From Mycobacterium dioxanotrophicus (GTDB lineage: Bacteria; Actinomycetota; Actinomycetes; Mycobacteriales; Mycobacteriaceae), in the NCBI RefSeq assembly GCF_002157835.1, contig NZ_CP020809.1, forward strand, positions 310,001 through 374,000: DNA of 64,000 bases, read 5' to 3'. The notes under the pieces are model-generated. The model had not been told where the DNA came from and did not search any database. It worked only from the letters and a program-made list of their open reading frames with translations. Below, piece by piece: positions 16,206 to 24,357 of the stretch. Position 1 is the stretch's first letter, and every line of letters starts with the position of its first letter. A program made the translations under genes and the position numbers.

Positions 16206-17363
16206 ATGCCTGCCGGAACGCTGACCGCCGATGAACAGCAGATGGTCGAACTGGTGTCAGAGTTCGTCGATGAGCGCGTCAGGCCGCGGGTGCGCGACTA
16301 CGAGCAAGACGACATCTACCCCGAGGAATTCATCGAGGAGATGAAGCGGCTCGGCTTCTTCGGGCTGCTCGCACCGGCCGAGTACGGCGGCGTCGACGTC
16401 AGCACCGCGTGCTTCGCCCGCGTCACCGAGGAACTCGCGCGTGGTTGGATGAGCCTGGCCGGCGCCATCGGCGGCCATTCGGTGATCAGCTATCTGATCA
16501 GGACCTTCGGCACCGACGCTCAGAAGCAGAAGTATCTGCCGGGGATGGCCGACGGGTCGATCCGGGCGACCATGGCGCTCACCGAACCCGGCGGTGGCAG
16601 CGACCTGCAGGCCATGCGGACCACGGCCACCGCCGACGGTGACGAGTGGAGCATCAACGGCTCCAAGACCTGGATCTCCAATGCCGCGCACTCGGGGCTG
16701 TTCGGTCTGCTGTGCATCACCGACCGCGACGCCACCCCGGCCCACCGCGGGATGAGCGTAATACTCACCGAACCCGGTGCCGGACTTGTGGTTTCGAAGA
16801 AGCTACCCAAGCTCGGGTACCGCGGTGTCGAGGCGTGCGAGTTGGCCTTCGATGGGCGCCGGGTGGGCAATGACGCGGTCCTGGGCGGCGTGCCCAACAA
16901 GGGCTGGGCGCACATGATGCGCGGCCTGGAGGTGGGCAGGATCCAGGTCGCCGCGCGCGCCCTCGGTGTCGGTCAGGCCGCGCTCGATGACGCCGTCCGG
17001 TATGCACAGGAACGGGAATCGTTCGGCAAGCCCATCTGGAAACACCAGTCGGTCGGAAACCTGTTGGCCGACATGGCGACCAAGCAGCGCGCGGCCCGGC
17101 TACTGACTCTCGACGCCGCCGAGAAACTCGACGCGGGCGAGCGTGCGGACATGGAGGCCGGGATGGCGAAACTGTTCGCCTCGGAGACTGCCATGCAGAT
17201 CGCGCTCGACGCGATCCGGGTGCACGGCGGCTACGGCTACTCCAAGGAATACGACGTCGAGCGTTACTTCCGCGACGCCCCGCTGATGATCGTGGGGGAG
17301 GGCACCAATGAGATCCAGCGCAATGTGATCGCGGCCCAACTCATCGCCCGGAACCCGATCTGA
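16206..17363 (+). CDS. acyl-CoA dehydrogenase
   Basis: 385 residues, the usual short ACAD length. All three domains are present: N-terminal helical (EYGGVDVSTACFARVTEEL), middle beta domain with the FAD/substrate motifs ALTEPGGGSDLQAM and WSINGSKTWISNA, and the C-terminal helical domain with YAQERESFGKPIWKHQSV and VHGGYGYSKEYDVERYFRDAPLMIVGEGTNEIQRN. The catalytic-base glutamate would be that in IVGEGTNE. Oxidises an acyl-CoA at C2-C3 with transfer to ETF. A leaderless start is supported by the upstream CATAAT; a convergent TetR gene may regulate it or its own unit. Confidence 0.93.
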   Translation: MPAGTLTADEQQMVELVSEFVDERVRPRVRDYEQDDIYPEEFIEEMKRLGFFGLLAPAEYGGVDVSTACFARVTEELARGWMSLAGAIGGHSVISYLIRTFGTDAQKQKYLPGMADGSIRATMALTEPGGGSDLQAMRTTATADGDEWSINGSKTWISNAAHSGLFGLLCITDRDATPAHRGMSVILTEPGAGLVVSKKLPKLGYRGVEACELAFDGRRVGNDAVLGGVPNKGWAHMMRGLEVGRIQVAARALGVGQAALDDAVRYAQERESFGKPIWKHQSVGNLLADMATKQRAARLLTLDAAEKLDAGERADMEAGMAKLFASETAMQIALDAIRVHGGYGYSKEYDVERYFRDAPLMIVGEGTNEIQRNVIAAQLIARNPI

Positions 17364-17369
17364 GCCGGC

Positions 17370-17990
17370 TCAGTCGTCGGAGACCGCGTAGAGCTGTAGG
17401 TAGGCCGTGAGTGCGCGGGCGCCTTCGGCCAGCACGGCGCGATCGCCGTCCGGTCCGGCCCGGTGGGCGACTTCGAGCAGGCGGTTACCCATCTCCACGG
17501 CCACCGCAGTGATCAACGGGTCGGTGCCGGGACGCAGTAACCGCCACGCCAGTAGCGACGTATGAAGGGCGCTGGCGAACTCTGCGCGGCGCAGGCGCGG
17601 GTCTGCGAGCAGGCCGCGCGCCAGGCTGTTGTAGTGCAGCGTGACCAGTTGCGGGTGGGTGCGCATGTGTTCGTAGTGGAAGTCGAAGAGCGCGTGGACG
17701 ACCTCGCCGAGGCTGCCCGGTGTCAGCGTGCCCAGGATGGCTGCGCCGTCGGCATCGCGTCGGTCGAGATACTCCAGGAGGATCTCGGAAAGGATGGCGT
17801 CCCGGTTCGGGAAGAACTGGTAGACCGTCGCGACGGGTACGTCAGCACGTTCGGCGATGGCGCGGGTGGTCACCGCGTCAGCCCCCTCTGCCTCCAGCAG
17901 ATCCATGGCAGCGGCCATGATGCGTTCGACGCGCCGTTTGCTGCGCTCCTGCACTGGTTGTCGGCGACGTAACCCGTTTTGGGTGACCAC
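17370..17990 (-). CDS. TetR-family regulator
   Basis: 206 residues from GTG 17990. HTH: AAMDLLEAEGADAVTTRAIAERADVPVATVYQFFPNRDAIL (~25-66), then a TetR C-terminal helical domain with FDFHYEHMRTHPQLVTLHYNSLARGLLADPRLR. The near-palindrome ACGTGAAT-GGG-ATTCATGT lies 25 bp upstream and is a natural autoregulatory operator. It is convergent with the acyl-CoA dehydrogenase and downstream of ribH on the same strand, separated by a strong hairpin. Target genes not known. Confidence 0.9.
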   Translation of the reverse strand: MVTQNGLRRRQPVQERSKRRVERIMAAAMDLLEAEGADAVTTRAIAERADVPVATVYQFFPNRDAILSEILLEYLDRRDADGAAILGTLTPGSLGEVVHALFDFHYEHMRTHPQLVTLHYNSLARGLLADPRLRRAEFASALHTSLLAWRLLRPGTDPLITAVAVEMGNRLLEVAHRAGPDGDRAVLAEGARALTAYLQLYAVSDD

Positions 17991-18014
17991 CTACGCATGG
18001 TCCCACACGCCCAA

Positions 18015-18033
18015 ACGTGAATGGGATTCATGT
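18015..18033. promoter_or_regulatory. dyad upstream of the TetR gene (probable operator)
   Basis: ACGTGAAT-GGG-ATTCATGT: arms match at 7 of 8 positions, with the inner TGAAT/ATTCA perfect. It sits 25 bp before the GTG of the 17370-17990 gene. Confidence 0.55.
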
Positions 18034-18036
18034 TAG

Positions 18037-18063
18037 GGTTGATCGGCGGTCGGCCGATCAACC
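18037..18063 (-). terminator. hairpin downstream of ribH
   Basis: Perfect 11-bp stem GGTTGATCGGC/GCCGATCAACC with a 5-nt loop, 31 nt past the ribH stop. No U-run follows, as is common for mycobacterial terminators. Confidence 0.6.
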
Positions 18064-18093
18064 GGTTTCGAGGGGTTACCAGCTGTTCGGCCG

Positions 18094-18546
18094 TTATCCC
18101 AGCGTCTTGTGCAGCTCCAGGGTCGCGGTGACCGCGTCGGCGGCTTCGGCGCCCTTCTTCACGAAGTGCTCGGTGAAGTACCGGACGTGTTCGTCGTGCT
18201 CGTGGAAGTGATGCGGCGTCAGCACCACCGAGAACACCGGGACGTCGGTGTCGAGCTGCACTCGCATCAGCCCGTCGATGACGGCTGTCGCGACGAATTC
18301 GTGCCGATAGATACCGCCGTCGACCACCAGCGCCGCGGCCACCACCGCGCGGTAACGCCCGCTGCTCGCCAGCCGCTTTGCCGTCAACGGGATCTCGAAC
18401 GCGCCGGGAACCTCGAAGAACTCGAGGTTGTCAGCGGTGAAACCGGCGGTGCGGATCCGGTCGGTGAAGCCCTCGCGCGCCCGGTCGACGATGTTGCGGT
18501 GCCAGGTGGCCTGCACAAATGCGATCTGGGTGGCTGAGTCAGTCAT
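18094..18546 (-). CDS. ribH: 6,7-dimethyl-8-ribityllumazine synthase, type 2 (RibH2-like)
   Basis: 150 residues from ATG 18546, preceded by AGGAG at ideal spacing. Condenses 5-amino-6-ribitylamino-uracil with dihydroxybutanone phosphate in the penultimate riboflavin step. Signature residues: FVQATWHRNIVDRAREGF, the phosphate/substrate loop EVPGAFEIPLTAKRL, VVAAALVVDGGIYRHEFVATAVIDGLM and the catalytic histidine region LTPHHFHEHDEHVRYF. The TWHxxIVDxxxxGF and GGIYRHEF patterns fit the decameric RibH2 type of Brucella/Mesorhizobium rather than the canonical RibH. It stands alone, without ribA, ribC or ribG, so it is probably a second copy in this genome. Neighbours are unrelated. Confidence 0.88.
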   Translation of the reverse strand: MTDSATQIAFVQATWHRNIVDRAREGFTDRIRTAGFTADNLEFFEVPGAFEIPLTAKRLASSGRYRAVVAAALVVDGGIYRHEFVATAVIDGLMRVQLDTDVPVFSVVLTPHHFHEHDEHVRYFTEHFVKKGAEAADAVTATLELHKTLG

Positions 18547-18599
18547 TACGGCTCCTCGTGCAAGGGCTTGTCGGTCATGCCGAGACGCTACCTCAGCCC

Positions 18600-19361
18600 C
18601 TATCCACCACCGAGGTACGCGTCGGCCCACGCGCCGATGATGCGTCCCGCGCGTTTGGCCTGGCCCGGACCGGTGAGCAGATGCTCGGAGCCTTCCAGCG
18701 ACACGAAGCTGCGTGGATGCCGCGCGGTGCGGAAGATGTCGCTGGCGTTCTTGATGCCCACGGTGTTGTCGGTGGGCGAATGCAGGATCAGCAGTGGCAG
18801 CTTGAGGGCCTTGATCTTGTCGTGCAGGTGGGCGGCGCGGACGTCTTCGACGAATGCCCGTTTGAGCGTCAGGGTCTTGCCGCCGGCCATCCATTGCGCG
18901 CTGCCTTCTGCGAAGACGCATTCGAGCACGGCGTCGTACTGATGCTCGACGTGCACCGGGTCGATCGGTGCGCCCACGGTGACCACCGCGCGGATTCCCG
19001 GGGCCTGCCGCGCCGCGGCCAGCACCGCAGCGCCGCCGAACGAATGGCCGATGAGAATCTCGGCGGGCGTGCCGCGGTCGGACATGAACCGGCACGCCTC
19101 GACGATGTCGTCCACCTTGTGCGTGAACGAGCCGTCACCCCAGTCGCCCTCGGAACCGCCGAGGCCCAGGGCGTCGTAGCGCAGCATGCCGATGCCGTCG
19201 CTTGCGAGCTGCTTACAGATTCGCGATGCGGCCGGAGAGTCTTTGCCGAGAGTGAAGCCGTGTGAGAACACGCCCCAGCCGCGAATGGGACCATCGGGCA
19301 GATCGATGACGCCCGCCAGCTTGGGACCCGTCGAGCTGGAGAAGGAGACACGTTCAGCCAT
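18600..19361 (-). CDS. alpha/beta hydrolase (dienelactone-hydrolase/esterase-like)
   Basis: 253 residues, cytosolic. Nucleophile elbow GHSFGG; oxyanion region FSHGFTLGKDSPAA; aspartate near SPTDNTVGIKNA; catalytic histidine in EGSEHLLTG. The N-terminus (VSFSSSTGPKLAGVIDLP) and the ADAYLGGG end are typical of the prokaryotic family often annotated as OsmC-linked hydrolases, although no OsmC domain is present. It is upstream of and co-directional with ribH (53 nt). Substrate unknown. Confidence 0.86.
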   Translation of the reverse strand: MAERVSFSSSTGPKLAGVIDLPDGPIRGWGVFSHGFTLGKDSPAASRICKQLASDGIGMLRYDALGLGGSEGDWGDGSFTHKVDDIVEACRFMSDRGTPAEILIGHSFGGAAVLAAARQAPGIRAVVTVGAPIDPVHVEHQYDAVLECVFAEGSAQWMAGGKTLTLKRAFVEDVRAAHLHDKIKALKLPLLILHSPTDNTVGIKNASDIFRTARHPRSFVSLEGSEHLLTGPGQAKRAGRIIGAWADAYLGGG

Positions 19362-19518
19362 GCAGGAGGTCTATCACGCCGGTACTCTGTGCGCCCCGTC
19401 ACTTTCGCAGCCGGCGAGGTGACCGGCCCGTCACCGCGGCAGCGCCGAAACGTAGGCTGGAGGTCGTCGGCCGCTGCTGGTCAGTGCTGCCCGGCATGCT
19501 GCGACTGAACGCAATGAG

Positions 19519-20427
19519 ATGTGGAGCAAGTTCGTGCCCCTGAACACCATCGCGCTGGAACTCGTCCCGCCGAACCTGGAACGCGGCGTGCAGTACCCCG
19601 TAGACGAAGCGCGCAAAGTGCTCGCGCTGGCGGCGGAGACGGGTATCAACGGCCGGATCGGCCACGTGATGATCCCGGGCATGATCGATGAGGACGACGA
19701 TCGTCCGATCGAGATGAAGCCCCGGATGGATGTCCTGGACTACTGGAACATCCTGCGGCCCGAACTGCCCGGGATGCGTGGGCTGTGCACTCAGGTGACG
19801 TCGTTCCTCGACGAGGCGGCACTGGGCCGGCGACTGACGGATCTGAGCGGGGCCGGTTTCGACGGCATCGCGTTCGTCGGCGTTCCCCGCACCATGAAGG
19901 ACGGCGAGGGTGAGGGTGTCGCGCCCACTGATGCGCTGTCGATCTACGAGCAGCTGGTTCCCAACCGAGGCGCCATCCTGATCCCGACCCGCGACGGCGA
20001 GCAGGGCCGGTTCAACTTCAAGTGCGAGCGTGGCGCGACGTACGGCATGACGCAGCTGCTGTACTCCGACACCATCGTCGGATTCCTCAAAGAGTTCGCC
20101 AAGACCACCGACCACCGGCCCGAGATCCTGCTGTCGTTCGGTTTCGTGCCGAAGATGGAGACCAAGGTCGGCCTGATCAACTGGCTGATCCAGGATCCCG
20201 GCAACGAGGCCGTGGCTGCCGAGCAGGAGTTCGTCAGCCAGCTGGCCGAGCGTGACCCGGAAGAGAAGCGCAAGCTGATGCTGGATCTGTACAAGCGGGT
20301 GATCGACGGGGTCGCCGACCTCGGCTTCCCGCTGAGCATCCACTTCGAGGCGGCCTACGGCGTGTCCAAGCCCGCGTTCTCGACGTTCGCCGAGATGCTC
20401 GCCTACTGGTCGCCCGGTCAGGTCTGA
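19519..20427 (+). CDS. methylenetetrahydrofolate reductase-like protein (mycobacterial Rv2172c type)
   Basis: 302 residues forming a single TIM barrel. The opening LNTIALELVPPN and HVMIPGMIDEDDDRPIEMKP, then LSFGFVPKMETKVGLINWLIQDPGNEAVAAEQEF, match my recollection of the short, flavin-free mycobacterial MTHFRs that oxidise NADH to make 5-methyl-THF for methionine synthesis. The protein does not look like standard MetF. The usual FAD-binding motifs are not apparent. Divergent from the hydrolase gene across 157 bp and convergent with the NTF2-like gene. Family recognised from memory; a profile search would settle it. Confidence 0.68.
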   Translation: MWSKFVPLNTIALELVPPNLERGVQYPVDEARKVLALAAETGINGRIGHVMIPGMIDEDDDRPIEMKPRMDVLDYWNILRPELPGMRGLCTQVTSFLDEAALGRRLTDLSGAGFDGIAFVGVPRTMKDGEGEGVAPTDALSIYEQLVPNRGAILIPTRDGEQGRFNFKCERGATYGMTQLLYSDTIVGFLKEFAKTTDHRPEILLSFGFVPKMETKVGLINWLIQDPGNEAVAAEQEFVSQLAERDPEEKRKLMLDLYKRVIDGVADLGFPLSIHFEAAYGVSKPAFSTFAEMLAYWSPGQV

Positions 20428-20430
20428 GGT

Positions 20431-20853
20431 TCAGCCCACCCCGTCGGAGGCGCCGAACGCCAGCCCCACGACCCGTACCGCGGTGAACCGACGGCGTGCG
20501 ATCTTCCAGCCCTCGGCGGTGCGGACCAGTTCGTCGTCATAGAAGCCGACGGCGTTGACGCCGGAGGCGTTGGCGGGGCCCAGGATCAGGCCGTCGACGT
20601 AGGTGCGCGCCGACGCGGTGTCACCGTCGATCGTGATGGCGTGGTTGCTCAGCCGGTGCATGGTGTGCCCGGCCATGGCGTGGGCCTGTTCCATGAACGT
20701 CGTGACCTCGTCGACTCCCGACCACGATCCGATGTCGCCGTAGTCCAGTGCGCAGTCGGTGGTGAACACCGTGCGGAAGAGCTGCCAGTCGCGGCGATCG
20801 ATCCCGGTGGCGTACCGCACCAGAACCTCGGTGATGTCCTCCCGGTCGGTCAT
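20431..20853 (-). CDS. SnoaL/NTF2-like protein
   Basis: 140 residues, a cone-shaped alpha+beta barrel of the SnoaL_4 type: DREDITEVLVRYATGIDRRDWQLFRTVFTTDC, GVDEVTTFMEQAHAMAGHTMHRLSNHAITIDGDTASARTYVDGL and a C-terminal YDDELVRTAEGWKIARRRFTAV. Family members are isomerases, dehydratases or cyclases acting on small hydrophobic substrates. The start overlaps the alcohol dehydrogenase stop by ATGA, so the two enzymes probably act on successive intermediates. Confidence 0.87.
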   Translation of the reverse strand: MTDREDITEVLVRYATGIDRRDWQLFRTVFTTDCALDYGDIGSWSGVDEVTTFMEQAHAMAGHTMHRLSNHAITIDGDTASARTYVDGLILGPANASGVNAVGFYDDELVRTAEGWKIARRRFTAVRVVGLAFGASDGVG

Positions 20854-21902
20854 CGGTGAACTCCGTTCGGACGAACGATGATTCGGGGCGGACCGGCTGA
20901 TCGGCGGGCCAGGTCGATCGCATCGGGGACGTCGTCGAGCCCGACGACCATGCCGATGCTCGGTGTGGGGTCGAGGTCACCCGCGGCGATGGCCTCCAGC
21001 GTGCCGTACCAGTCCTGCGGCCACGGCCCGCCGCCGAATTGCAGCGTGACGCCTTGGCGGGTCGCGGTGGTGATGTCGAGGGTGTCACCGGTGTACCAGC
21101 CGCCGGCGCAGTAGATTCGGGTCCCCATCTCGGCCTGCGAGACGAGTTGTCCGATGAGGCCGGGCGCTCCGACGCACTCGAACACCACCGCAGGCCCCCA
21201 CAGGTTGCGCTCTGCGCGGACCTCGCGCCAGACGTCGAGCGGTGAACGCTGTGCCGGGTCGACCGCGATGTGCGCACCAAAACTGGTGCGGGCGAGTTCT
21301 CGACGGTCTGCCGAGAAATCCGAGACGATGACGGGCTCGATACCGCGGCGGGCCAGAGCTGCCACCGCGGACAGTCCGATGGCCCCGGCACCGATGACGA
21401 TCGGGATCTCGCCCGGCTCGAGACGTGCACTGCGCACATAGAATTCACCGACCGCGAACGCGTCGGTCAATGCGACGGCATCGTCGGATGCGGCTCCGTC
21501 GGCGCGACGCGCGATCGACTCCGACACCACGACCAATTCGGCGAAGCTGCCTTGGGATTCGGGGTGTTGCCCGATGATGTGGGCGCCGTCCGCGCCGCCG
21601 TTGACGAGCCGGATCGGGATGGAGGTCACGCGGGCGCCGACGGGGAACTGGTCGGTGCATCCGGGTCCGTGCCCGATGACTTCACCCACGAACTCGTGGC
21701 CCAGGACGACGTCGCGGTCGGCGTCGTAGAGCGAACGGCCGGTCGGATCGGTGCGCCCGAGGTCCGGGTGATCCATGAAGTGCACGTCCGAGGCGCAGAT
21801 CGCGGTGCTGCTGATTTTCAGGAGGAGTTCGCCTGGGCCGGGAACAGGGTCGGGGATCTCCCGGACGGCGAGTTGACCAGCCCGCAGGACGGCTGCACGC
21901 AT
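20850..21902 (-). CDS. zinc-type medium-chain alcohol dehydrogenase
   Basis: 350 residues. GroES-like N-terminal domain with catalytic-zinc ligands in ICASDVHFMD and GHEFVGEV; Rossmann domain with IVIGAGAIGLSAVAAL. The four-cysteine structural zinc lobe expected after ARVTSIP is missing, as in a subset of the family. The protein is co-translated with the SnoaL-like gene and divergent from an IclR regulator across 67 bp holding nested dyads. IclR-controlled ADH plus SnoaL suggests catabolism of a cyclic or aromatic alcohol (inference). Confidence 0.88.
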   Translation of the reverse strand: MRAAVLRAGQLAVREIPDPVPGPGELLLKISSTAICASDVHFMDHPDLGRTDPTGRSLYDADRDVVLGHEFVGEVIGHGPGCTDQFPVGARVTSIPIRLVNGGADGAHIIGQHPESQGSFAELVVVSESIARRADGAASDDAVALTDAFAVGEFYVRSARLEPGEIPIVIGAGAIGLSAVAALARRGIEPVIVSDFSADRRELARTSFGAHIAVDPAQRSPLDVWREVRAERNLWGPAVVFECVGAPGLIGQLVSQAEMGTRIYCAGGWYTGDTLDITTATRQGVTLQFGGGPWPQDWYGTLEAIAAGDLDPTPSIGMVVGLDDVPDAIDLARRSAGPPRIIVRPNGVHR

Positions 21903-21917
21903 TCACACCTACCAGTT

Positions 21918-21943
21918 CTCGAATAATCGAGATAGCATCTCGA
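21918..21943. promoter_or_regulatory. nested IclR-type operator dyads between ADH and IclR genes
   Basis: CTCGA-ATAA-TCGAG (21918-21931) overlaps TCGAGAT-AGC-ATCTCGA (21927-21943); both have perfect arms. They lie midway between divergent starts at 21902 and 21970 and are the natural binding site for the IclR protein. Confidence 0.75.
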
Positions 21944-21969
21944 AATAACAAGCTCGACTGTAGGAACAG

Positions 21970-22833
21970 GTGGAAGGGGCGTCAAGAGTGCGTGCGGCAT
22001 CGGCTCCGACGGCCCGGGTACTCGATGTGGTGGAGTTGCTGGCCCGGCCGGGCAATGAGCGGTTGCGGTTCTCCGACATCGTCAGGGCCCTGGATCTGAC
22101 GCAGGCCACCGCCCACGCGATTCTCACGACGCTGTGTGATCGCGGCTGGTTGATCCGCGATCCGGCGGACAAGGCCTTCGCGCTGGGGCCGGGCCTGGCT
22201 GTGGTGGCCGCCCGTACCGATGCTGTGCGACCGCTGGCACACGCCGCTCGCATTGCCGCACACGAGCTTTCGCGGCAATTGGGATATGCCGCGTCCGTCG
22301 TCGAGCGCGTCGACGACGAACTGGTGATCACGGCTTTCCACGGTGGCGAGCACCCGGCGGGCGTGCCGGGGGACCGCATCCGCTACGCGCCGCCGTTCGG
22401 AGTGGCGTTCGCGGCGTGGGACACGACCGACGGCCGACGCGCCTGGGTCGAGCGGGCGCCAGGCGCCATCGGGGAGCGACTCGAGCAGGTACTGGCTCAG
22501 ACGCGGGACCGGGGTTTCGACGTCGACTGGACGACACCGGATCTGACCCGGGCCGCACAAGTCATGGGGACCCTCCCGAGTGAAGGCCTACCCGACCACG
22601 TACGGGGCATCACCGACCAACTGCTCGCCGAGTTCATCACCATGGGCCTACAGCCGACGGACGACACCGCGAACACCCCGCGACCGGTGGCCACCATCGC
22701 CGCGCCGGTGTTCGACGCCCGTCACCGGGTCGCCCTCATTCTCGGGGTACACCCGTTGCGGCCATTGACCGTTCGTCAGGTCGGCAGCGCCGGACGGCAG
22801 GTCAAGAGGGCGGCGGATCAGCTGGGAACGTGA
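21970..22833 (+). CDS. IclR-family transcriptional regulator
   Basis: 287 residues from GTG 21970 (TAGGAACAG ribosome site). Winged helix at ~10-70: TARVLDVVELLARPGNERLRFSDIVRALDLTQATAHAILTTLCDRGWLIRDP, then the IclR effector domain (AAHELSRQLGYAASVVERVDDELVITAF). Divergent transcription from the ADH/SnoaL pair and the intervening dyads point to local control of that operon. Effector unknown. Confidence 0.9.
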   Translation: MEGASRVRAASAPTARVLDVVELLARPGNERLRFSDIVRALDLTQATAHAILTTLCDRGWLIRDPADKAFALGPGLAVVAARTDAVRPLAHAARIAAHELSRQLGYAASVVERVDDELVITAFHGGEHPAGVPGDRIRYAPPFGVAFAAWDTTDGRRAWVERAPGAIGERLEQVLAQTRDRGFDVDWTTPDLTRAAQVMGTLPSEGLPDHVRGITDQLLAEFITMGLQPTDDTANTPRPVATIAAPVFDARHRVALILGVHPLRPLTVRQVGSAGRQVKRAADQLGT

Positions 22834-22838
22834 GTTCT

Positions 22839-23564
22839 CTAGGACTGCGGCGCGGCGCGGAGCACCCGGGACAGGTAACCGCGAACCAGCGCGCGCATGC
22901 GTGCGGCGGAATCGTCGGCGAGTTCTTTTGTCCGCGAACGTAAGTCATCGTGGGTCAGGCCGACCGCAGCGGCGGCTGCGCCCTGCTCGTCTTCACTCAT
23001 CCAGACCTCCAGCAGCGCCGGCTCGAGTTCGGGGTGGAACTGCAGGCCCAGCGTGCGGCCCAGCACGAACGCCTGCGGCGCGTTGCCGTTGCGGGCGATT
23101 TCGACTGCGCCCGGTGGTGTCGTCCAGCGATCGAAATGCCACTGGAACCACGGGCCGGGCGGGATCAGCTGCGGATCGTCTGTGCTGATGTCATACCAGC
23201 CGACCTCGGGTGCATCCGTCTGGCCGACGGACCCACCGAAGGTCTGGGCGAGCAATTGGCCGCCGAAGCACACGCCGAGCAGACCCACGCCGGCGTCGGC
23301 AGCTTCCCGGAGTGCGGCCATCTGAGCGCCAACCCAGGTCGCGCGCAGGGCGTCGTCGTACACGCCCCAGCGCCCACCCATCGTGACCACCACGTCGTAC
23401 CGGGTCAGGTCGGGGAAGTCCACCTCGATGGCCGGGTTTTCCAGCTGATCGCGCGGGACCACGGCGAAGGTGTCTACGTCGAATCCGTTTTCCGCGAAGG
23501 CCTCACCCAGCGTCGTCCCGGGTTCGGCGGGGTCGTTGCGGATGAACAGTACTTTCGATGCCAC
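22839..23564 (-). CDS. class I glutamine amidotransferase-like protein
   Basis: 241 residues. The catalytic triad is visible: nucleophile in GLLGVCFGGQLLA, and H-x-E in LQFHPELEPALLEVW. It has no synthetase domain, so it resembles stand-alone GATase1 proteins that hydrolyse gamma-glutamyl compounds or act as GMP-synthase-like amidotransferase subunits. DVVVTMGGRWGVYDDALRATWV replaces the common GGPMSVYD motif. It lies 65 nt downstream of the FAA hydrolase on the same strand. Confidence 0.86.
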   Translation of the reverse strand: MASKVLFIRNDPAEPGTTLGEAFAENGFDVDTFAVVPRDQLENPAIEVDFPDLTRYDVVVTMGGRWGVYDDALRATWVGAQMAALREAADAGVGLLGVCFGGQLLAQTFGGSVGQTDAPEVGWYDISTDDPQLIPPGPWFQWHFDRWTTPPGAVEIARNGNAPQAFVLGRTLGLQFHPELEPALLEVWMSEDEQGAAAAAVGLTHDDLRSRTKELADDSAARMRALVRGYLSRVLRAAPQS

Positions 23565-23629
23565 GCCTCATGGTATTTCCCGCACCGATCGTGAAGGGGA
23601 ACCGGGTCTGTGACGGCGGGTCACGCGCG

Positions 23630-24334
23630 TCACGGACTGACTGGCGGGCCGACCGTGAACGTGAATTCCGCGACACCGGCGGCGCCGCCGGACACCACAT
23701 CGCCAGGCTGCATGGGGCCGACTCCGGCGGGTGTGCCGCTGAAGATGAGATCACCGGCCGCGAGATCCACCGCGGTCGATATGGCGCTGATGACCTCAGG
23801 GACCGACCAGATCAACTCCGCGAGATCGCCACGCTGTTTGAGATCGCCGTTGACCCGCAGCCAGATCTCGCCGGCCTCCGGGTGGCCGACTTCGGCGACG
23901 GGGTGGATCGGTGTGCACGGGGCCGACGCGTCGAAACCCTTGGACCAGTCCCACGGCCGGCTCAGCCGCTTGGCTTCGTCCTGCAGGTCACGGCGGGTCA
24001 GGTCGACGCCGACGCCGTAGCCCCACACCAGGTTCAACGCGTCGCCGGGGGCGACGTCGCGCCCGCCCGACCCCAACGCCACCACGAGCTCGATCTCGTG
24101 GTGCAACGCCGAGGTCAACGACGGGTACGCAATGGTGCCCGCGGCGTCGACGACCGCGTCGGCCGGCTTCATGAAGAAGAACGGCGGCTCACGATCGGGG
24201 TCCTTGCCCATCTCGCGCGCATGCGCGGCGTAGTTCCGACCGACGCAGAACACTCTCCGGATCGGAAAGCGTGCGGGTCCGTTGCTCACCGGAACCGACG
24301 CCTGACAGGGCGGAGGAATCACGTAGTCGGCCAT
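23630..24334 (-). CDS. fumarylacetoacetate hydrolase-family protein (FAHD1-like)
   Basis: 234 residues from ATG 24334 (MADYVIPPP). Single FAA_hydrolase domain: FCVGRNYAAHAREMGKDPDREPPFFFMKPADAVV, ALHHEIELVVALG (metal-binding Glu pair), GYGVGVDLTRRDLQDEAKR and IFSGTPAGVGPMQPGDVV. Members cleave C-C bonds in acylpyruvates or decarboxylate oxaloacetate; KPADAVV and the overall length suit the FAHD1/acylpyruvase group. It follows the FadE5-like gene by 23 nt, so the two form an operon, continuing into the GATase. Confidence 0.9.
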   Translation of the reverse strand: MADYVIPPPCQASVPVSNGPARFPIRRVFCVGRNYAAHAREMGKDPDREPPFFFMKPADAVVDAAGTIAYPSLTSALHHEIELVVALGSGGRDVAPGDALNLVWGYGVGVDLTRRDLQDEAKRLSRPWDWSKGFDASAPCTPIHPVAEVGHPEAGEIWLRVNGDLKQRGDLAELIWSVPEVISAISTAVDLAAGDLIFSGTPAGVGPMQPGDVVSGGAAGVAEFTFTVGPPVSP

Positions 24335-24357
24335 GGGACCATCCTCGCGCAGCGCCC

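Noticed and set aside
18537..18546. Possible third TGACTnnAGTCAGTCAG operator at the ribH start (GAGTCAGTCATT)
   Set aside because: It is only a partial match inside coding sequence without the TGACT arm or the palindrome.
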